Part shown: positions 45,098-53,361 of the stretch, in pieces | Layout of the letters: the number at the start of each line of letters is the position of its first letter | How positions within the stretch are numbered: position 1 is the first letter of the stretch | Assembly: GCA_934636655.1 (NCBI GenBank) | Contig: CAKUAS010000009.1 | Coordinates: 1-64,000, forward strand | Length of the DNA stretch: 64,000 bases | Direction: 5' to 3' | From: an uncultured Oscillospiraceae bacterium | GTDB lineage: Bacteria; Bacillota; Clostridia; Oscillospirales; Oscillospiraceae | Made by a program: the position numbers and the translations under genes | Notes under the pieces: model-generated | Told to the model about the DNA's origin: nothing | The model's database searches: none | The model's input: the letters and a program-made list of their open reading frames with translations, nothing else

Positions 45098-45957
45098 AGC
45101 TCGATGAGTTCGTATTCGCGGCTGCCCACGCCGATCTCGGCAGCGGCCTCAACGGTGTGGATGCCGTTGCGCGATTCGATGCGTTCTATAAGATCACCCT
45201 TATCGGGATCGTCGCTTGCGTAGACGAGGTCAACGCAGGCCTGATCGAGCGCAACGGGATCAAGAGATGCGAGGATGCCGATATCGCCGATCTTGGGGTC
45301 GGCGGCGACAGCGCAGCAGTCGCAGTCGACGGACATGTTCTTCATTATATTCACGAAGGCCATATTGCCTTCAAAGTGATCGACGATGCTCTTTGCAGCA
45401 TCCGCCATGCACTCGAGGAAGCTGTCGTGATCTGCATGCCAGAAGTTAGCTATCTCCTTGACACCGTGGATATACTTCTTGCCATAGCTCGAAGCGAGGC
45501 CGATGGATATGTTCTTGAGCGCACCGCCGAAGCCGCCCATCGGGTGGCCCTTGAAGTGCGACAGAACGAGCATGGAGTCATACTCCGGCAAAGTTTTGCC
45601 GACGTAGTTTACGTCAAGGTGCTTGCCGCCGGCAACGGGGATGGTCATCTCGCCCTCTGCGTCCATGATGTCGACGTCGGCGATCTCCACCCAGCCGTGC
45701 AGCTGCATGGTCTTTTTGTGGTGCTCCGTTGTATCGCGGCCGCCGTCGTAAGCGGTGTTGCACTCTACTATAGTTCCGCCGACATGGTCGACGGCAGGCT
45801 TCATGAAATCGGGGCGCAGGAAGTTCTGGTTGCCGGGCTCGCCGCTGTGCAGCTTGACCGCAACATTGCCTTTAAGCTCAATGCCGAGTGCATCATATGC
45901 TTTTATAACGTTTTCGGGACTTATTTCCCTTATAAAATATACTTTGGACTTTTCCAT
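45094..45957 (-). CDS. DUF362 domain protein
   Basis: 287 residues, mostly DUF362 (about 40-250): NVAVKLHSGEPGN, SHFKGHPMGGFGGALKNISIGLAS and VDCDCCAVAAD. Many DUF362 proteins carry two [4Fe-4S] ferredoxin motifs; this one does not, keeping only the CDCC cluster. The function of the family is unknown. The stop overlaps the GTPase-nuclease ATG (ATGA), so it belongs to that operon. RBS AAAGGAAG. Confidence 0.9.
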   Translation of the reverse strand: MEKSKVYFIREISPENVIKAYDALGIELKGNVAVKLHSGEPGNQNFLRPDFMKPAVDHVGGTIVECNTAYDGGRDTTEHHKKTMQLHGWVEIADVDIMDAEGEMTIPVAGGKHLDVNYVGKTLPEYDSMLVLSHFKGHPMGGFGGALKNISIGLASSYGKKYIHGVKEIANFWHADHDSFLECMADAAKSIVDHFEGNMAFVNIMKNMSVDCDCCAVAADPKIGDIGILASLDPVALDQACVDLVYASDDPDKGDLIERIESRNGIHTVEAAAEIGVGSREYELIEL

Positions 45958-45998
45958 AATGCTACTTCCTTTCGTCTTAGAATTTGTGATGATAGACG

Positions 45999-46027
45999 AT
46001 TATATAATAATATTTTTCATTCTTCAA
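45999..46027 (-). promoter_or_regulatory. promoter of the DUF362-GTPase/nuclease-ylmH operon
   Basis: Minus strand TTGAAG, 17 bp, TATAAT. Confidence 0.75.
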
Positions 46028-46080
46028 TATTGGCTATTCCAATTTTAATAAAAATGTAATAAAATAAACGCGGTGATGTT

Positions 46081-47037
46081 ATGAAAACCGTTTTGATAGT
46101 TTTAATAGTTATCTGCGCCGTGCTGGCGCTTTTTTACGCCGTGGGGCTCAAATTTGTCCGCATGCTGATTTTGCGGCAGGATAATTTCCCGACACCAGAG
46201 ACCGGGGCAAGATCCTCAAACCTTTTGGAACCTACAGGGAACGCACTCTGGGCGCACAACATTCCGTACTTCAAGCCTTTTCGCGAGCTGCCGTTTGAGG
46301 AGATAAGCATCGACACAGACGACGGGCTCACGCTTCGCGCAGATCTCCTGCGCGGCACGGGTACGGGCGTTACGGTTATGTTCTTTCACGGCTACAAGTC
46401 CGAGCCTGCCTGCGATTTTGCGGCAATGTACGATTTCTATAAGTCCCTTGGGCACGATCTTATCTATGTCCACATGCGCGCACACGGAAAAAGCGGTGGG
46501 ACTTACATAGGCTTCGGCGCACTGGACAGATACGATGTCGTAAAATGGACCGACAAGGCCGCCGAGCTCTTCCCCGACAACGACATTTATCTGCACGGCA
46601 TGTCCATGGGCGCGGCAAGCGTTCTGCAGAGCATGGATCTTGAGCTCAACAAAAACGTACGCGGCGTTATCGCCGACTGCGGCTATTCCGATCTCAACAC
46701 GGTTTTCCGAAATCTCGTCGGGCAGCTTTATCATTTGCCGACGATGTTTGTCGACGTTTTCGAGTATGTAAATCTCCTCAAGGCAGGCTACGGCTTTAAG
46801 GAGGCAAGCTCCGTGCGCAGCGTGAGCGTGACTGAAATTCCGCTTCTGTACATCTGCGGCGACAGTGACCGCTATGTTCCGAAGGACATGGCTATGCGGA
46901 TATTCGACGCATGCAGAAGCGAGAAAAAGCTGCTGCTCGTGCCCGGAGCTGGGCACGCGGCAAGCTACATGTGCGCAAAGGACGAATACGAAGCTCTCGT
47001 CAAAGAGCTTATCAATAACAATCGGAGGAAGAATTAA
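46081..47037 (+). CDS. membrane-anchored alpha/beta hydrolase
   Basis: 318 residues. The N-terminal helix (VLIVLIVICAVLALFYAVGL) anchors an alpha/beta hydrolase: oxyanion FFHGYKS, RAHGKSGG, nucleophile elbow GMSMGAAS (Ser about 182), acid Asp in CGDSDRYVP and catalytic His in GAGHAASY. It resembles the YqkD/BAAT group of extracellular-face esterases; substrate unknown. Its stop overlaps the MFS gene start by one base. Confidence 0.9.
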   Translation: MKTVLIVLIVICAVLALFYAVGLKFVRMLILRQDNFPTPETGARSSNLLEPTGNALWAHNIPYFKPFRELPFEEISIDTDDGLTLRADLLRGTGTGVTVMFFHGYKSEPACDFAAMYDFYKSLGHDLIYVHMRAHGKSGGTYIGFGALDRYDVVKWTDKAAELFPDNDIYLHGMSMGAASVLQSMDLELNKNVRGVIADCGYSDLNTVFRNLVGQLYHLPTMFVDVFEYVNLLKAGYGFKEASSVRSVSVTEIPLLYICGDSDRYVPKDMAMRIFDACRSEKKLLLVPGAGHAASYMCAKDEYEALVKELINNNRRKN

Positions 47038-48476
47038 TGGGTAAAACACAAGGCGTCGAAAAGAAGGGTATCGGCGCGCTCAACTGGACTCTGCTGCTGG
47101 TCATCGGGTTTTCCGCACAGATAGCATGGGTCATCGAAAACAACTGGTTTGCAAACTTCCTGTATTCCGACTTCGGCGCGCAGCTCGGTGTCGTCACGGC
47201 AATGACCATCTGCTCGGCGACGGCGACGACGTTCTCGGCGCTGTTTTTCGGAACGCTTTCCGACCGTATCGGCTCGCGCAAGAAGCTTATAACCTGGGGC
47301 TCTATCCTGTGGGGCATCTTCACGATAGCCTTCGGCCTGACGCATTATCTGCGCGACAGCATTTACAACGACGTCATGCTCGTCGGCGTGACCATCGTCG
47401 CGGCTGACACGATAATGAGCTTTTTCGGCTCGATGGCAAACGACGCGGGCTACAACGCTTGGTATGCCGACATGATGGACGACTCGAACTCCGGCCAGAT
47501 CGGCGCCGTCGCCGCAACGCTGCCCGTTATCGGGACTCTCGTTGGCACCCTCGTCGGCGGCATGTTCGTCACCGGGCTTGCGACCGAGGCAAACCCTCAA
47601 GCAGGCTACATCATCTTCTTCTCCATCGCCGGCGGCGTTACCATTCTCATCGGCATAGCGTCGTTTTTCCTGCTCAAGGACGCGCCCACGCTCAAGCCGG
47701 TCAAGGACGGCAGCTTCTGGCATCAGTTCGGCTCGACGTTTAATTTTAAGCGCTTTATCGCCAACCGCGAGCTTGCGCTTGTCTTCCTCACCCTGTGCGT
47801 ATTTTTTATCGGCTACAACTGCTATTTCATCCACATCATGAACTGGATGAACTACACCCTCGGCTTTAACGACCCCAGCCTCATCCTCGGCATCCCGCTG
47901 CTCATCGCCGTTGCGATATCCATTCCGTTTATAAAAGTCATAAACAACAAAAAGGTGCCCGCCGTCGCCGCGTTCGCAACAATACTGAGCATCCTCGGCT
48001 GCCTGTTCGTGTACTTCGTCGTCGGCAGCATGCAGGGAACGTTCGACACGGAAAACGCTCTGAACTTCGCTGCCAACTGGCCATGCTTTGTCGGCATAAT
48101 CCTCGTCGGCATAGGCTATGTCGTTTTCATGCAGGCCATGACGGTCTGGATGAAGCGCCTGTATCCCGAGGAGCACCGCGGCCAGTTCGAGGGCATAAGG
48201 ATCATGTTCTTCGTTTTCTTCCCGATGATAGCGGGCCCGCTGCTTGCCGACCCTATCTGCCGCGCTTTCGGTGAGAAGGTATATCAGGTCGTCGATAACG
48301 GCAACCTCATCTTCGTCACCGCCCAGCGCGCGGCGGAAATGGGCTATGACATAAGCAGCATTGCCGAGGGTTATCTGCCGGTAAACGAGCTGTTCATTGC
48401 CGCCGCCATCGTCACGGCGCTCGCGCTCATCCCCATGAGCAGGGCGGCAAAAATGTATAAGGAAAGGAACAAGTAA
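47037..48476 (+). CDS. MFS transporter
   Basis: 479 residues with about twelve membrane segments. The loop 2-3 signature is GTLSDRIGSRKKLI (usual form GxLaDrxGrkr) and there is a second-half counterpart near WMKRLYPEEHRGQFEGIR. The layout resembles the GPH/sugar-related group of the superfamily in clostridia. Substrate unknown; the co-transcribed hydrolase could process or release it. Its RBS GGAGGAAG lies in the end of the hydrolase gene. Confidence 0.92.
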   Translation: MGKTQGVEKKGIGALNWTLLLVIGFSAQIAWVIENNWFANFLYSDFGAQLGVVTAMTICSATATTFSALFFGTLSDRIGSRKKLITWGSILWGIFTIAFGLTHYLRDSIYNDVMLVGVTIVAADTIMSFFGSMANDAGYNAWYADMMDDSNSGQIGAVAATLPVIGTLVGTLVGGMFVTGLATEANPQAGYIIFFSIAGGVTILIGIASFFLLKDAPTLKPVKDGSFWHQFGSTFNFKRFIANRELALVFLTLCVFFIGYNCYFIHIMNWMNYTLGFNDPSLILGIPLLIAVAISIPFIKVINNKKVPAVAAFATILSILGCLFVYFVVGSMQGTFDTENALNFAANWPCFVGIILVGIGYVVFMQAMTVWMKRLYPEEHRGQFEGIRIMFFVFFPMIAGPLLADPICRAFGEKVYQVVDNGNLIFVTAQRAAEMGYDISSIAEGYLPVNELFIAAAIVTALALIPMSRAAKMYKERNK

Positions 48477-48477
48477 A

Positions 48478-48654
48478 ATGTCAGAAAAGCGTTTTGAAAA
48501 GGTCTATGCCCAAGGCGCGATCGACGTCGTGGAGATCTGGGTGGATAAAGAGACCGGCGTAAATTATCTCTACCACTACTCCGGCTACGCGGGCGGTCTG
48601 ACTCCCCTGCTCGACCGCGAGGGCAAACCCATTATAAGCACGATAATTAAGTAG
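48478..48654 (+). CDS. DUF6440 family small protein
   Basis: 58 residues: MSEKRFEKVYAQ, IWVDKETGVNYLYHYSGYAGGLTPLLDREG and PIISTIIK. The KETGVxYL...GGLTPLLDxxGKP pattern is that of DUF6440, a small beta-rich family of unknown function in Firmicutes. It starts one base after the MFS stop, behind AAAGGAAC. A terminator follows. Confidence 0.85.
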   Translation: MSEKRFEKVYAQGAIDVVEIWVDKETGVNYLYHYSGYAGGLTPLLDREGKPIISTIIK

Positions 48655-48666
48655 ATTAAACAGCAA

Positions 48667-48696
48667 AAAAAACGAGGCTCAGTGAGCCTCGTTTTT
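48667..48696. terminator. bidirectional terminator
   Basis: AAAAAACGAGGCTCA pairs with TGAGCCTCGTTTTT. Its right end touches the stop of the GNAT gene. Confidence 0.9.
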
Positions 48697-49217
48697 CATT
48701 TCAGCTTTTTCTCAAGCAGAACTAAATTAACATTCGGTATGCCGTTAAAAACGCAGGGGGCTATATCCGCCTCGCGGTAGCCAAGCTTTGCATACATTGC
48801 CCGCGCCGCCGCGTTTATCGCGTTAGTGTCCATCCTCAGCACCGTGCAGCGGCGCGACTGGGCGTATTTTTCGTAAAACGCGACGAAGCCTTTGCCCAAG
48901 CCCCGGCCGGCATACCGCGGGTCGACCGCCAGCGTGTGCAGAACGCACACCTCGTTATCGCCGGCTGCAAAGCTCCACTTTGCGCCCTCGTACACGTCGA
49001 CCTGGGTCTTGTTTATAACGGCCGCGGCTTTTATGCAGCCGTCCTCCTCAAGCACGAACATATCGCGGCGGCGGATGGCCTCCGCGGCGGTCTCGCGCAC
49101 GGGATAAACGCCGCTTATCCAGCCTATCGTCATTCTGCCGCTCTCCTCGGCTGCGTGGATGTCGTCATAGATCTTCTCTATTGCGTCAAGGTCAATGGGT
49201 CTTGCTTCTCTGATCAC
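48696..49217 (-). CDS. GNAT family N-acetyltransferase
   Basis: 173 residues with the GNAT motif A VLHTLAVDPRYAGRGLGKGFVAF (acetyl-CoA pyrophosphate loop RGLGKG) and motif B NAAARAMYAKLGYRE. It probably acetylates an amine; substrate unknown. The start codon overlaps the stop of the HAD gene (ATGA), so it is the last gene of the lipid operon. Confidence 0.9.
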   Translation of the reverse strand: MIREARPIDLDAIEKIYDDIHAAEESGRMTIGWISGVYPVRETAAEAIRRRDMFVLEEDGCIKAAAVINKTQVDVYEGAKWSFAAGDNEVCVLHTLAVDPRYAGRGLGKGFVAFYEKYAQSRRCTVLRMDTNAINAAARAMYAKLGYREADIAPCVFNGIPNVNLVLLEKKLK

Positions 49218-50056
49218 TGCTTTTCTTTGTCTCCTATTATTCTGTATAGCATTTGCGCAACGCCGTGCTCATCGTTCGAGCCGCACACAAAGTCGGCAGA
49301 TGCGATGCACGCGGCGGTAGCGTTTTTCATTGCGACGCCGAGCCCCGCGAAGGCGAGCATGTCGGCGTCGTTATCGCCGTTTCCGAAGGCGGCGACGGCG
49401 CTTGCCGGAACATTCAGCATCCCGCACAATCGCCGGAGCGACGCGCCCTTTCCCGCCTCGGCATCGGATATCTCGATAAGCCGGGGCGAAGAACTGGTTA
49501 TGTAGGCTTTGGGGAGCGCGAGCGCCTTTTCCCAAAGCTCGGCTCTGTGATCTGCGTTTTGGCACAGAACGTCCACGCTGTCGAGCCTGTCGGAATTATC
49601 GAGGATGAAGCTCTTCATATCCTCTACCGGCAGGCGCGTTGTTTTGACATAGCCTATATACGCCTCGGAGCATCCAAAGTGCACGGGGTCTGCGATGTAT
49701 CTTGCGTCGCAGTAAGCCTGCCCGTCTATAAAGCACTCAAGAAGCTCACCGCCGAAAAGGGCGATGAGCTCATGCACCGTATCCGGATGCAGGGTAAGGC
49801 TCACAAGGCGTTCGCCGTCAGGCAGACGCGCGGTGGCGGCTCCGTTTGAGGTTATAGCATAGCGTATGCCGGGGATCTCCGCAACGTCCTTTGGCAGTGA
49901 ACGCAGCGACCTGCCCGAGGCAATGACGAGCTCGAGCCCCGCGTCTATCGCCGCTTGTATCGCCTTTCGCGTTTCATCCGAAAGGCTTCCGTCCGAGCGC
50001 AGCGTCGTATCGTCAAGATCGAGCGCTACGAGCCTTATATCTTCAAAACGCGTCAT
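49214..50056 (-). CDS. Cof-type HAD-IIB hydrolase
   Basis: 280 residues. Motif I LVALDLDDTTL, motif II ITSNGA region and ASGR, motif III GKGASLRRL, motif IV AFGNGDNDADML. Cytosolic phosphatases of this group act on sugar phosphates, FMN or similar. ATG overlaps the preceding stop (TGATG); upstream frame residues are spurious and Arg-rich. Phosphate removal from a lipid-pathway intermediate is possible from context only. Confidence 0.92.
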   Translation of the reverse strand: MTRFEDIRLVALDLDDTTLRSDGSLSDETRKAIQAAIDAGLELVIASGRSLRSLPKDVAEIPGIRYAITSNGAATARLPDGERLVSLTLHPDTVHELIALFGGELLECFIDGQAYCDARYIADPVHFGCSEAYIGYVKTTRLPVEDMKSFILDNSDRLDSVDVLCQNADHRAELWEKALALPKAYITSSSPRLIEISDAEAGKGASLRRLCGMLNVPASAVAAFGNGDNDADMLAFAGLGVAMKNATAACIASADFVCGSNDEHGVAQMLYRIIGDKEKQ

Positions 50057-52107
50057 CAGTAAATTATCCTCACGCGGCGCGGCAGCATCTCGAGTGCGTG
50101 GCGGCTTCCGCCGACGCACTTTTCGCCGTCGAGCGCCCAGGCAAGCTTTTTCATACACTCGATCTCTACCTTATCCGTGCGGCAGAAGGATATAAGCTCA
50201 TTGTTCAGGTTCTGCTCGCGCAGAGCCGCGATGGTCGACTGGAGCTCGGCCGGCGAGTTCGGGCGGCGGATGAGCAGCACCTCAAACAGGCCGTCGTCGG
50301 CAACGACCTTCTGTCCGAAGAAGTCGAGTGCACCGGCCAGCGCACTTGACGAGGCGACAACGCCGAACACGAACTCGCCCTCCTGCGTCTGCCCGTTTAT
50401 CGTAACGCGCAGATGCTCGCTCTGGAGCTTTGCCAGATCCTTTATGCCGTCGAGAACATAGGCGTAGAAGCCCATTTTGTTCTTCAGTCTCTGCGGCGTG
50501 GTGTACGGCAGCCAGGTAAACGCGCCGAAATCGGCCGCATTTATGAAATACTTGCCTCCAAGACGGCCCACGTCGATACGGTGCTCCTTGCCGGAGACGA
50601 TCTTTTTCGCCGTTTTCGCAACGTCGCAGCTTATGCCGTGAAACTCCGCAAAATCGTTCGTGCTGCCGGCCGGCATGTAGCCGATGGGTATATCGAGACC
50701 TGCTTCTATCATGCCGGATATCGTCTCATTGAGCGTTCCGTCGCCGCCGGAGCAGCAGATCATGTCAAATCCCTTGCCGTAGGCCTTGACGTACTCTGTT
50801 GCGTCGCCGCGGCCGCGCGTCGGGTAAAAGCTCACGCGGTAGCCCGCGTCCATGAACGTGCCGGTGACCTCGGCGAGGGAGCGCATCATCTCGCCCTTAC
50901 CGGCAACGGGGTTTATTATGAGCATCATGCTCTTTCCCTCGGCGGGCATACTGCGAGCGGGCTCGACTTCGGGCTCAGCCTTACTGTCAGAGCGCTCCGC
51001 GTCAAAGCGGCGGTACTCGGCGCAGACTGTGTCGTATATGGTTTTCGTCGCCTCGAAGGGGAAGTCGTTTTCCCGCTGGCGCACCATCTCCATTGGATCG
51101 ACAGCGCCGCTCAGGCAGGTCTCGACAAGGTGCGCCATGCCCGAGGCGGTATCGGCCTCAAGTGCGTAGGCGTTGTCGGTCATAAACTCTATATTGCGGC
51201 TTTCACAGCCGGGGACGGCATCGATAAACAGTATCGGCAGGCGCTTCATGACCGCCTCGGTCGTACTCAGGCCGCCGGCCTTTGTGATGATGAGGTCGGC
51301 CGCATCCATGTACAGGCTCATCTTGTCGGTAAAGCCGCAGATCTTTATGCGTATGTCGTCGCCCGCGAGAAATTGCAGGTCCTTTTCAAGCTGATGATTG
51401 CTGCCGCAGACAATGACAAGGCTGTCATTGTCGTCCATTATCTCGCCGATGCGCAGGGCTATGCTGCGTATCGGGCCGCAGCCCATGCTGCCGCAGCACA
51501 GGAGCAGCAGCCTGCCCTCCTCGCTCATGCCAAGGGCGCGGCGCGCGGCCTTTTTGTCGCTTCTGCGGCAGAACTCCTCGCGCACGGGAATGCCCGAGGC
51601 GACGATCCTGTTTGCCGGTATGCCCTGGCTTACGAACTCCTCGCGCAGCTTCTCGTGCGGAATGAAATACTTATCCGCAACGATCTCCGATACGCCGGGG
51701 CTGCATGTGTAGTCTGTCGCAACGAAAAAGCTCGGGATATTTATCTCGCGGTTTATCCTAAGCTCCGTCATCATCATCGCCGCAAAAACGTGCACGCTTA
51801 TGACGACGTCGTAGCTGCCGGAAAACAGCACCTTGCACAGCTCATCGGCACCCTTTGCATTCTGCTCATAGAGCCTGCTCTGCGGCGTCAGCTCGCTTAT
51901 GCGATAGCCCATACCGTAAATGCGCGGAATGTATTTATACGCAAGCTCATGGCCGCGGCTTATGAGCTCCGCGCGTGCCTTGGGCAGAAAATCGAGTGCG
52001 TTTACAATGTCGCACTCGCAGTTCATTTTCTCAAAATACGCGCATATCGCGGAAGCGGCGCTGTTGTGTCCGCCGCCGGTGTTGCAGCTTAATATAAGTA
52101 CCTTCAC
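50056..52107 (-). CDS. fusion of MGDG-synthase-type glycosyltransferase and diacylglycerol kinase
   Basis: 683 residues. Part 1 (1-about 365): GT28-type MGDG synthase/UgtP fold with CNTGGGHNSAA, FVATDYTCSPGV, LLCCGSMG and KAGGLSTTEA. Part 2 (about 390-683): DAGK_cat lipid kinase with MLIINPVAGKG, CCSGGDGTLNE, GYMPAGSTNDFAE and the C-terminal FEVLLIRRP, YamFs/DgkB-like. Both enzymes use diacylglycerol: one glycosylates it, the other phosphorylates it back to phosphatidate. Joining them puts the branch point between glycolipid and phospholipid on one chain. An acidic Ser/Glu/Pro linker (370-388) separates the parts. Cytoplasmic, membrane-peripheral. Confidence 0.93.
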   Translation of the reverse strand: MKVLILSCNTGGGHNSAASAICAYFEKMNCECDIVNALDFLPKARAELISRGHELAYKYIPRIYGMGYRISELTPQSRLYEQNAKGADELCKVLFSGSYDVVISVHVFAAMMMTELRINREINIPSFFVATDYTCSPGVSEIVADKYFIPHEKLREEFVSQGIPANRIVASGIPVREEFCRRSDKKAARRALGMSEEGRLLLLCCGSMGCGPIRSIALRIGEIMDDNDSLVIVCGSNHQLEKDLQFLAGDDIRIKICGFTDKMSLYMDAADLIITKAGGLSTTEAVMKRLPILFIDAVPGCESRNIEFMTDNAYALEADTASGMAHLVETCLSGAVDPMEMVRQRENDFPFEATKTIYDTVCAEYRRFDAERSDSKAEPEVEPARSMPAEGKSMMLIINPVAGKGEMMRSLAEVTGTFMDAGYRVSFYPTRGRGDATEYVKAYGKGFDMICCSGGDGTLNETISGMIEAGLDIPIGYMPAGSTNDFAEFHGISCDVAKTAKKIVSGKEHRIDVGRLGGKYFINAADFGAFTWLPYTTPQRLKNKMGFYAYVLDGIKDLAKLQSEHLRVTINGQTQEGEFVFGVVASSSALAGALDFFGQKVVADDGLFEVLLIRRPNSPAELQSTIAALREQNLNNELISFCRTDKVEIECMKKLAWALDGEKCVGGSRHALEMLPRRVRIIY

Positions 52108-52577
52108 TGTTTTGCAGCCCTCCTCTTTCTGCGCTGCTCAAGCAGCACGAGCCTTGGTCTGTTGTATCTCTGTATCAATATAAACGGAACATTTCCCAAA
52201 ATATTATACACAAGCCAGAAAGCGACCGCCCAGCCGCTGTGCCAGAACAGGAATATGCCCAGCGACAGAACGATGAGCCAGAAATGGACACACTCGGCAA
52301 CGCAGGTCTCGGCGATCAGAACATCCATGCCCTGCTCGCGGTTCTGCTTGGTCATTTTCTTCTTGACCATGTCCGGCATGATGCGGCTCATATCGGGAAG
52401 GACATCCTTCCAGTGCTTTATTCCGAGCTTCTCATATACCTTGCCGCCGTTTTCCCAGTCCGCCGCGCGGTAAGGGAACTTTTCGGCCGAAAACCACGCG
52501 CGCGGAAGCGCCTGACCGACAAAGTGCGAAACTATGCCGAGAACGGCTATATAAATGACCGCATAGAGTAAGCTCAT
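52104..52577 (-). CDS. glycosyl-4,4'-diaponeurosporenoate acyltransferase-like (CrtO-type) membrane protein
   Basis: 157 residues with three hydrophobic segments (VIYIAVLGIVSHFVGQAL, FWLIVLSLGIFLFW, AVAFWLVYNILGNVPFILIQ). Conserved block WENGGKVYEKLGIKHWKDVLPD, followed by ETCVAECVHFW and the end NVPFILIQRYNRPRL, typical of PF18927. No carotenoid-synthesis genes are nearby, so in this operon it more likely acylates a glycolipid made by the fusion enzyme downstream. Overlaps its neighbours by 4 nt on both sides. Confidence 0.85.
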   Translation of the reverse strand: MSLLYAVIYIAVLGIVSHFVGQALPRAWFSAEKFPYRAADWENGGKVYEKLGIKHWKDVLPDMSRIMPDMVKKKMTKQNREQGMDVLIAETCVAECVHFWLIVLSLGIFLFWHSGWAVAFWLVYNILGNVPFILIQRYNRPRLVLLEQRRKRRAAKQ

Positions 52578-53152
52578 TTTTTACCTCCGAGGATCTTCAC
52601 ATATCTTGCAGTGTAAACTATAAGGCTCAGGACGATGAGTCCCGCGCAGACGACCGTGCAGCCAATTGACACCGACTGCGGCAGATACGGCAAAATGACA
52701 TGCAGCATCATGACGGCGTAGATAACGCCCGTGCAGAGCTTGCCGACCCATATCGCGCTGTTTACCGTATCGGTCTTTTTAAGGACATACCAGCCCATAC
52801 CGAGCATAACTATCTCCTTTACGACGTGCAGCCCAAGAAGCCACCACATAGCGGGATAGCGCATCGCAACGCAGAGCATCATGGCGCACTGCGTGAGCTT
52901 ATCGGCCACGGGGTCGAGCACCTTGCCGAGATCCGTCACCATATTGTACTTTCGGGCTATGCGTCCGTCGAGGATATCGCTCAGGCCGCTGGCGGCGAGC
53001 GTAATGAGCGCCTCCGTGAAATCCTCTTGCACATAAAGCACTATAAACAGCGGTATCAGCAGCAGACGGAAATAGCTGAGCATGTTCGGGATCGAAAATG
53101 CCTCGGCGCGTATCTGCTTGCCTATGTCTCTCTTTATCGGGTCGTTTGACAT
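52574..53152 (-). CDS. CDP-alcohol phosphatidyltransferase
   Basis: 192 residues, about five membrane helices. The family motif D-x2-DG-x2-AR-x8-G-x3-D-x3-D is complete in DILDGRIARKYNMV..GKVLDPVADK. It resembles phosphatidylglycerophosphate synthase (PgsA) in length, but could be a cardiolipin- or inositol-type enzyme. First gene of the lipid operon, upstream of the acyltransferase and glycosyltransferase/kinase fusion, so the whole unit serves membrane lipid synthesis. Confidence 0.93.
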   Translation of the reverse strand: MSNDPIKRDIGKQIRAEAFSIPNMLSYFRLLLIPLFIVLYVQEDFTEALITLAASGLSDILDGRIARKYNMVTDLGKVLDPVADKLTQCAMMLCVAMRYPAMWWLLGLHVVKEIVMLGMGWYVLKKTDTVNSAIWVGKLCTGVIYAVMMLHVILPYLPQSVSIGCTVVCAGLIVLSLIVYTARYVKILGGKK

Positions 53153-53184
53153 GTTCTCACCATCTCAATTTATATTTCCTTTAT

Positions 53185-53213
53185 ATTTTATAGGCATTTT
53201 AAAATCCCGTCAA
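53185..53213 (-). promoter_or_regulatory. promoter of the lipid operon
   Basis: Minus strand TTGACG, 17 bp, TAAAAT. Between it and the FAD gene there is only a TATAAT (53311-53316) with a poor -35 for the plus strand. Confidence 0.65.
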
Positions 53214-53361
53214 GTTATTGGCAATACACACCTCGGCGCAAGTGTCCAGTAACGCGCTAAACTTATCGGAAAATTTACAATTTATTAATTACTATGCCAC
53301 AGGAAATCCGTATAATACGCAGGGCTCGTTTGGGTCTACATTACATACGGGGGCAATTATA

